Positions 58,298 to 64,000 of a stretch of DNA of 64,000 bases are shown in pieces. This stretch comes from Theropithecus gelada (taxonomy: Eukaryota; Chordata; Mammalia; Primates; Cercopithecidae). Numbering within the stretch: position 1 is the stretch's first letter; every line of letters begins with the position of its first letter. The translations under genes were made by a program, and so were the position numbers. The stretch covers positions 84,118,846-84,182,845 of the forward strand of contig NC_037681.1 in assembly GCF_003255815.1 (NCBI RefSeq), given 5' to 3'. A model generated the notes under the pieces. That model worked only from the letters and a program-made list of their open reading frames with translations. It searched no databases and was not told the origin of the DNA.

Positions 58298-58480
58298 TAG
58301 CTTCTTTGCATTGGGTTGGAACATGTTCCTTTAGCTCAGCGAGGTTTGTTATTACCCACCTTCTGAAGTCTATTTCTGTCAATTCATTCATCTCAGCCTC
58401 CACCCAGTTCTGTGCCCTTGCTGAAGAGGTGTTGAAATCATCTGGAAGAGAAGAGGCACTCTGGCTTTTTTAGTTTTCAG
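58298..58480 (-). repeat. Inverted-repeat arm (reversed ORF1 segment)
   Basis: Reverse complement of ORF1 text matching 57731-57908, but not identical: it carries variants (e.g. 'ccttgctgaagaggtgttga') absent from the direct arm. Either the arms have diverged a lot since duplication, or the insert came from another L1 copy. Confidence 0.85.
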
Positions 58481-59862
58481 AATACCAGTAAGATACTCCA
58501 TGAAAAGATCAACTGCAAGACACATAAGCATCAGATTCTCCAAGGTCGAAATGAAGGAAAAAAGGTTAAGGACAGCCAGAGAGAAAGGTCAGGTCCACTA
58601 CAAAGGGAAGCCCATTGGACTAACAGCAGACCTCTCAGCATAAAACTCTACAAGCCAGAAGAGAGTGGGGACCAATATTCAACATTCTTAAAGAATTTCC
58701 AACCCAGAATTTTATATCCAGCCAAACTAAGCTTCATAAGTGAAGGGGAAATAAAATTCTTTTTGGACAAGCAAATGCTGAGGGAATTCATCACCACCGG
58801 GCCTTCCTTGCAAGAGCTCCTAAAGGAAGCACTAAATATGGAAAGGAAAAAATGTTATCAGCCACTACAAAAACAAACTGAAGTACAAAGACCAATGACA
58901 CTATGAAGCAACTACAACAAGTCTGCAAAATAACTAGTTAGCATCACAATGGCAGGATCAAATTCACTCATTTAATCTTAAATGTAAATGGGCTAAATGC
59001 CCCCAATTAAAAGACACAGAATGACAAGCTAGATAAAGAATCAAGACCCCATCAGTGTGCTATATTCAAGAGCCCCATCTCACGCACAAAGACACACAAA
59101 GGCTCAGAATAAAAGGATGAAGGAAAATTTACCAAGCAAATGGAAAGCAAAAAAAGCAGAGGTTGCAATTCTAGTCTCTGACAAAACAGACTTTAAACCA
59201 ACAAAGATAAAAAAAGACAAAGAAGGGCATTACATAATGGTAAAGGGTTGAATTCAACAAGAAAAGTTAACTATCCTAAATATATATGCACCCAATACAG
59301 GAGCACCCAGATTCATAAAACAAGCTCTTAGAAACTTACAAAGAGACTTAGATTCCCATACAATAATAGCAGGAGACTTTAACACTCCACTGTCAATATT
59401 AGACAGAAAATTAACACGGATATTCAGGACTTGAACTCAGCTCTGGATCAAGTGGACTTGACAAACATCTACAGAACACTCCACCCAAAAACAACAGAAT
59501 ATACACTCTTCTCAGCAGCACACGTCACTTACTCTAAAATCTATCACATAATTGAAAGTATAACACTTCTCAGCAAATGCAAAAGAACTGAAATTATAAA
59601 AAGTCTCTCAGACCACAGTGCAATCAAATTAGAACTCAAGATTAAGAAACTCACTCAAAACCATACAACTACATGGAAATTGTACAACCTCCTCCTGAAA
59701 GACTCCTGGGTAAATAATGAAATTAAGACAGAAATCAAGAAGCTCTTTGAAACCCAAGAGAACAAAGAGAAAACGTAACAGAATCTCTGGGGAGCAGCTA
59801 AAGAAAGCAGTGTCGTAAGGGAAATTTATAGTACTAAATGCCCACATCAAAAAGCTAGAAAG

Positions 59863-60156
59863 GGCCGGGCGCGGTGGCTCAAGCCTGTAATCCCAGCACT
59901 TTGGGAGGCCGAGATGGGCGGATCACGAGGTCAGGAGATCGAGACCATCCTGGCTAACACGGTGAAACCCCGTCTCTACTAAAAATACAAAAACTAGCCG
60001 GGCGAGGTGGCAGGCGCCTGTAGTCCCAGCTACTCGGGAGGCTGAGGCAGGAGAATGGCGTGAACCCGGGAGGCGGAGCTTGCAGTGAGCTGAGATCCGG
60101 CCACTGCACTCCAGCCTGGGCTACAGAGCGAGACTCCGTCTCAAAAAAAAAAAAAA
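59863..60156 (+). mobile_element. AluYR-type Alu (Old World monkey lineage) in L1 ORF2
   Basis: A young CpG-rich Alu sharing the 34065 copy's variants ('ggctcaagcctgtaat', 'aactagccgggcgaggtggc', 'gatccggccactgcactc'). Perfect 13-bp target-site duplication 'aaaagctagaaag' (59850-59862 and 60157-60169). Confidence 0.96.
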
Positions 60157-60383
60157 AAAAGCTAGAAAGATCTCAAATCAACACCGTAACATCACAACTA
60201 AAAGAGCTAGAGAATCAAAGCTAGCAGAAGACAAGAAATAATCAAGTTCAGAACAGAACTGAAGGAGATGAGAGACATAAAAACCTCTTCAAAAAAAAAA
60301 AAAAAAAAATCAATGAATCCAGTAGCTGGTTTTTTGAAAATTAACAAAATAGACTGCTAGCTAAACCAATAAAGAATAAAAGA

Positions 60384-60680
60384 GGCTGGGAGCGGTGGCT
60401 CACGCCTGTAATCCCAGCACTTTGGGAGGCCGAGGCAGGCAGATCACGAGGTCAGGAGTTTGAGACCAGCCTGGCCAACATGGTGAAACCTCGTCTCTAC
60501 TAAAAATACAAAAATTAGCCAGGCGTGGTGGTGCGTGCCTGTAATCACAGCTACTTGGGAGCCTTGAGGCAGGAGAACTGCTTGAACCAGGGAGTCGGAG
60601 GTTGTAGTGAGCCAAGACCGGGCCACTGCACTCCAGCCTGGCAACAGAGTGAGACTCTGTGTCAAAAAAAAGAAAGAAAA
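60384..60680 (+). mobile_element. Alu (AluS/Y-like), sense, in L1 ORF2
   Basis: A full-length Alu from 'ggctgggagcggtggctc' with a (AAAG)-type tail. The probable duplication is short and A-rich ('aaaagag'). Confidence 0.94.
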
Positions 60681-62063
60681 GAGGGAATAATCAAATAGAA
60701 TTAAAAAATGATAAAGGGGACATCACCACTGACCCAACAAAAATACAAACAACATCAGAGAATACTATAAACACCTCTATGCAAATAAACTAGAAAATCT
60801 AGAAGAAATTGATAAATTCCTGGACACATACACCCTTCCAAGACTGAACTAGGAAGAAGTTGAATCCCTAAATGGACCAATAACAAGTTCTGAAATTAAG
60901 GCAGCAATAAATGGCCTACCAACCAAGAAAAGGCCAGGACCAAATGAATTTACAGCTGAATTCTTCCACAGGTACAAAGAGGAACTAGTACCATTTCTTT
61001 TAAAACTATTCCAAACAACTGAAAAGGAGGGACTCCTCCCTAACTCATTTTATAAGGCCAGCATCATCCTGATACCAAAACCTGGCAGAGATACAACAAA
61101 AAAAGAAAATTTCAGGCCAGTATCCCTGATGAACATCAATGCAAAAATCCTCAATAAAATACGGGCAAACCAAATCCAGCAGCACATCAAAAAGCTTATC
61201 CACCATGATTAAGTTGGTTTCATTCCTGGGATGCAAGCCTGGTTCAACATACACAAATCAATAAGTATAATTCATCACATAAACAGAACTAAAGACAAAA
61301 ACCACATGATTATCTCAATAGATGCAGAAAAGGCCTTTGATAAAATTCAACATCACTTCATGTTAAAAACTCTCAATAAACTAGGTATTGATGGAATCTA
61401 TCTCAAAATAGTAAGAGCCATCTATGACAAACCCACAGCCAATATCACACTGAATGGGCAAAAGCTGGATGCATTCCCTTTGAAAACCAGCACAAGACAA
61501 GGATGCAGTCTCTCACTATTCCTATTCAACACAGTATTGGAAGTTCTGGTCAGGGCAACCAGGCAAGAGAAAGAAATAAAGGGTATTCAAATAGGAAGAG
61601 AGGAAGTCAAACTGTCTCCGTTTGCAGATGACATGATCCTATATCTAGAAAACCCCATTACCTCAGCCCAAAAGTGTCTTAGGCTGATAAGTAACTTCTG
61701 CAAAGTTTCAAGATACAAAATCAATGTGCAAAAATCACAACCATTCCTATATACCAACAATAGACAAGCAGAGAGCCAAATCATGAGTGAATTCCCATTC
61801 ACAATTGCTATAAAGGGAATAAAATATCTAGGAATATAGTTAACAAGAGAAGAGAAGGACCTCTTCAAGAACTACAACTCACTGCCTAAGGAAATCAGAG
61901 AGGACACAAACAAATAGAAAAACATTCCATGCTCATGGATAGGAAGAATCAATATCGTGAAAATGATCATAATGCCTAATTTATAGATTCAATGTTATTC
62001 CCATTAAACTGCCATTGACATTCTTCACAGAATTAGAAAAAAACTACTTTAAAATTCATATGG

Positions 62064-62365
62064 GGCCAGGCATGGTGGCTCACACCTGTAATCCCAGCAC
62101 TTTGGGAGGCCGAGGCAGGTGGATCACCTGAGGCCAGGAGTTCGAGACCAACCTGACCAACAAGGCGAAACCCTGTCTCTTAAAAGTACAAAAAAAATTA
62201 GCCAGGCATGGTATCGCATGCCTGTAATCCCAGCTATTTGGGAGGCTGAGGCAAGAGAATCGCTTGAAGCTGGGAGGTGGAAGTTGCAGTGAGCCAAGAT
62301 CGCACCATTTAATTCCAGCCTGGATGACAAGAGCAAAAATCCGTCACAAAAAAATAAAATAAAAT
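62064..62365 (+). mobile_element. Alu (AluS-like), sense, in L1 ORF2
   Basis: A full-length Alu with (AAAAT)n tail and perfect 13-bp duplication 'aaaattcatatgg' (62051-62063 and 62366-62378). Confidence 0.96.
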
Positions 62366-62411
62366 AAAATTCATATGGAACCAAAAAAGTGTGTATAGCC
62401 AAGACAATTCT

Positions 62412-62676
62412 TTTTTTTTTTTAATTATACTTTAAGTTCTAGGGTACATGTGCACAACGTGCAGGTTTGTTACATATGTATACTTGTGCCGTGTTGGTGT
62501 GCTGCACCCATCAACTCGTCAGCACCCATCACCTCATCATTTACATCAGGTATAACTCCCAATGCCATACCTCCCCCCACCCCCCATAATAGGCCCCGGT
62601 GTGTGATGTTCCCCTTCCCGTGTCCAAGTGATCTCATTGTTCAATTCCCACCTATGAGTGAGAATGCGAGGTGTTT
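62412..62676 (-). mobile_element. Young monkey-type L1 3' end, antisense, in L1 ORF2
   Basis: A severely 5'-truncated L1 (about 265 bp: 3' UTR plus the last ORF2 codons) in reverse orientation, beginning with its T-tail. Perfect 16-bp target-site duplication 'tagccaagacaattct' (62396-62411 and 62677-62692). Its 3' UTR carries the 18-bp duplication seen at 612-641 (here 62504-62521 and 62522-62539) and the 'gagatcacttgga' variant. Confidence 0.95.
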
Positions 62677-62920
62677 TAGCCAAGACAATTCTAAGCAAAA
62701 AGAACAAAGCTGGAGGTATCATGCTACCCAACCTCAAACTATACTACAAGGCTACAACAACCAACACAGCATTGTACTGGTACAAAAACAGACACAAAGA
62801 CCAATGGAACAGAATAGAGATCTCAGAAATAAGACCACATATCTACAACCATCTGATCTTCAACAAACCTGACAAAAATAAGCAATGGGAAAAGGTTCCC
62901 TATTTAATAAATGGTGTTGA

Positions 62921-63380
62921 CATGCACACATATGTTTATCATGGCACTATTCACAATAGCAAAGACTTGGAACCAACCCAAACGTCCATCAATGATAGAC
63001 TGGATTAAGAAAATGTGGCACATATACACCATGGAATACTATACAGCCATAAAAAGGGATGAGTTCATATCCTTTGCAGGGACGTGGATGAAGCTAGAAA
63101 TCATCATTCTCAGCAAACTATCACAAGATCAGAAAACCAAACACTACATGTTCTCACTTATAAGTGGGAGTTGAACAATGAGAGCACATGGACGCAGGGA
63201 GGGGAACATCACACACTGGGGCCTGTTAGGAGGTGGGGGCCTGGGGGAGGGATAGCATTAGGAGAAATACCTAAGGTAAATGACGAGTTCATGGGTGCAG
63301 CAAACCAACATGGCACATGTATACCTATGTAACAAACCTGCACGTTGTGCACATGTACCCTAGAACTTAAAGTACAATAA
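62921..63380 (+). mobile_element. 5'-truncated L1 3' end, sense, in L1 ORF2
   Basis: Last part of ORF2 (stop TGA 63172-63174), 3' UTR and a short AATAAA-like tail. Target-site duplication 'aataaatggtgttga' / 'aataaatggtgctga' (62906-62920 and 63381-63395). Its 3' UTR lacks the 18-bp duplication, so it is of an L1PA group distinct from the 62412 copy. Confidence 0.94.
62923..63174 (+). pseudogene. L1 ORF2 C-terminal fragment of the nested copy
   Basis: Open frame to the TGA at 63172-63174, showing ALFTIAKTWNQPKRPSMIDW, KKMWHIYTMEYYTAIKRDEF and the terminal KTKHYMFSLISGS. The apparent ATG at 62911 lies in the upstream host/duplication sequence, so it is not a native start. Confidence 0.88.
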
Positions 63381-63586
63381 AATAAATGGTGCTGATAGAA
63401 CTGACTAGCCACATGCAGAAAAACTGAAACTGGACCCCTTCCTTACTCCTTATGCAAAATTTAACTCAAGATGGATTAAAAACTTAAATGTAAAACCCAA
63501 AACTACAGAAACCCTAGAAGAAAATCAGGCAAAACCATTCAGGACATAGGCATGGACAAAGATTTCACAATGAAGAAGTTGTTGCA

Positions 63587-63899
63587 GGCTGGGCACGGTG
63601 GCTCACGCCTGTAATCCCAGCACTTTGCTAGGCTAAGGCAGGCGGATCACGAGGTCAGGAGATCAAGATCATTCTGGCTAACACAGTGAAACACTGTCTC
63701 TACTAAAAATACAAAAAAAAAAAAAACAGCTGGATGTGGTGGCATGCACCTGTAGTCTCAGCTACTCGGGAGGCTGAGGCAGGAGAATCGCTTGAACCCA
63801 GGAGGTGGAGGTTGCAGTGAGCCGAGATCATGCCACTGCACTCCAACCTGGGCAACAAAGCCAGACTCTGTCTCAAATAGTAATTTAAAAAAAAAAAAA
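63587..63899 (+). mobile_element. Alu (AluS/Y-like), sense, in L1 ORF2
   Basis: A full-length Alu with an enlarged A-rich linker (63713-63726) and a tail 'atagtaatttaaaaaaa'. The target-site duplication is unclear. Confidence 0.93.
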
Positions 63900-64000
63900 G
63901 CAATTGCAACAAAAGCAAAAATTGACAAATGGGATCTAATTAAACTAAAGAGCTTCTGCATAGCAAAAGAAACTATCATCTGAATGAACAAACAACCTAC

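Larger units (their letters stand above)
57706..58906 (+). pseudogene. L1 ORF1 relic containing an inverted ORF1 segment
   Basis: ATG at 57706 with a TGA at codon 6 (MRKNQ then stop), then coiled-coil text (ELKEHVLIHCKEAKNHEKTSQQ), a damaged RRM, and C-terminal domain text after 58540 ('gtcgaaatgaaggaaaaaag', 'aagcccattggactaacag'). Between 58298 and 58480 about 183 bp is reverse-complementary to 57731-57908 of the same ORF1 and replaces roughly 20 bp of normal sequence between 'acattcaaatt' and 'aataccagtaag'. No protein can be made. Confidence 0.88.
56605..64000 (+). mobile_element. Older L1PA-type element with many nested insertions, right end outside window
   Basis: A 5' UTR (about 56605-57705) of the older L1PA type, ORF1 and ORF2 relics, running off the right edge before its 3' UTR. 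Nested inside it are Alus at 59863, 60384, 62064 and 63587, an antisense young L1 piece (62412-62676), a sense L1 3' end (62921-63380) and an inverted ORF1-like segment (58298-58480). Host ORF2 text resumes after each insertion, so the whole stretch is one element. Confidence 0.9.
58949..64000 (+). pseudogene. L1 ORF2 relic, 3' end outside window
   Basis: ATG at 58949 (MAGSNSL). Endonuclease text at 59057-59778 (KDKEGHYIMVKG; TTEYTLFSAAHVTYSKIYHI). The best frame, 61231-61839 (202 codons), covers the RT core: IDAEKAFDKIQHHFMLKTLN, then FADDMILYLENPITSAQK with both catalytic aspartates. Six insertions and multiple stops break it. Post-RT text resumes at 63396-63586 and 63900-64000. Confidence 0.9.

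Noticed and set aside
1..64000. CRISPR array, tRNA, rRNA or bacterial operon
   Set aside because: No regularly spaced direct repeats with unique spacers, no cloverleaf-like gene and no prokaryotic coding density; the DNA is primate throughout.

Overview
The window is primate nuclear DNA. It has 23 recognisable Alu copies, many L1 (LINE-1) copies of widely different ages, L2, MIR and HAL1-like relics, one solo HERV-K (LTR5-like) LTR, MaLR-type LTRs, and AT-rich single-copy sequence between them. I see no host protein-coding exon, tRNA, rRNA, CRISPR array or prokaryotic feature; every long open frame I examined lies inside a transposable element. Two Alus (34065-34364 and 59863-60156) carry substitutions I associate with the Old World monkey AluYR group ('ggctcaagcc', 'aactagccgggcgaggtgg', 'gagatccggccac'). 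The youngest L1 3' ends (1-752 and, inverted, 62412-62676) share a 'gagatcacttgga' signature and an 18-bp tandem duplication in the 3' UTR. A cercopithecoid monkey (macaque, baboon or vervet type) is therefore more likely than human or another ape. This rests on remembered subfamily diagnostics, not on an alignment.

Layout. 1-752: young L1 3' end cut by the left edge. 752-9.4 kb: mostly single-copy DNA with L2 and MIR relics, an ancient L1ME-like 3' end and two Alus. 9.4-16.2 kb: a HAL1/L1M-like element split by a 5'-truncated L1 (10507-15765, 12-bp target-site duplication) that itself holds an Alu. 16.2-21.1 kb: a possible LTR, L2, MIR, MLT1-like LTR, microsatellites and two Alus. 21.15-28.33 kb: an old L1PB-like element with its 5' UTR and three later insertions. 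28.3-30.4 kb: L2 and unassigned DNA. 30.4-36.1 kb: an L1PA-like element with 5' UTR, both ORF relics and 3' UTR, carrying an AluYR and a large internal ORF2 deletion. 36.1-46.0 kb: Alus, a long L2 fragment and the quietest part of the window, including about 3.8 kb (41.1-44.9 kb) in which I recognise no element. 46036-47032: the solo LTR. 47.4-51.4 kb: an ancient L1M interrupted by the 5' half of a younger L1. 51.9-56.6 kb: L2, an MST-type LTR and L1M relics. 56.6-64 kb: an older L1PA-type element, running off the right edge, loaded with four Alus, two later L1 fragments and an inverted piece of ORF1 sequence.

No genes work together here. The content is a layered record of retrotransposition. 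Target-site duplications fix much of the relative order: ancient L1M/HAL1/L2/MIR, then older L1PA/PB, then AluS and AluY and the HERV-K LTR, then AluYR and the young L1s. I found no convincing new biological system. The most unusual structures are the inverted ORF1 segment at 58298-58480, the young-ORF1/ancient-ORF2 L1 junction at about 50108, the duplicated polyadenylation motif in the solo LTR, and the opposed L1 3' ends at 62.4-63.4 kb.
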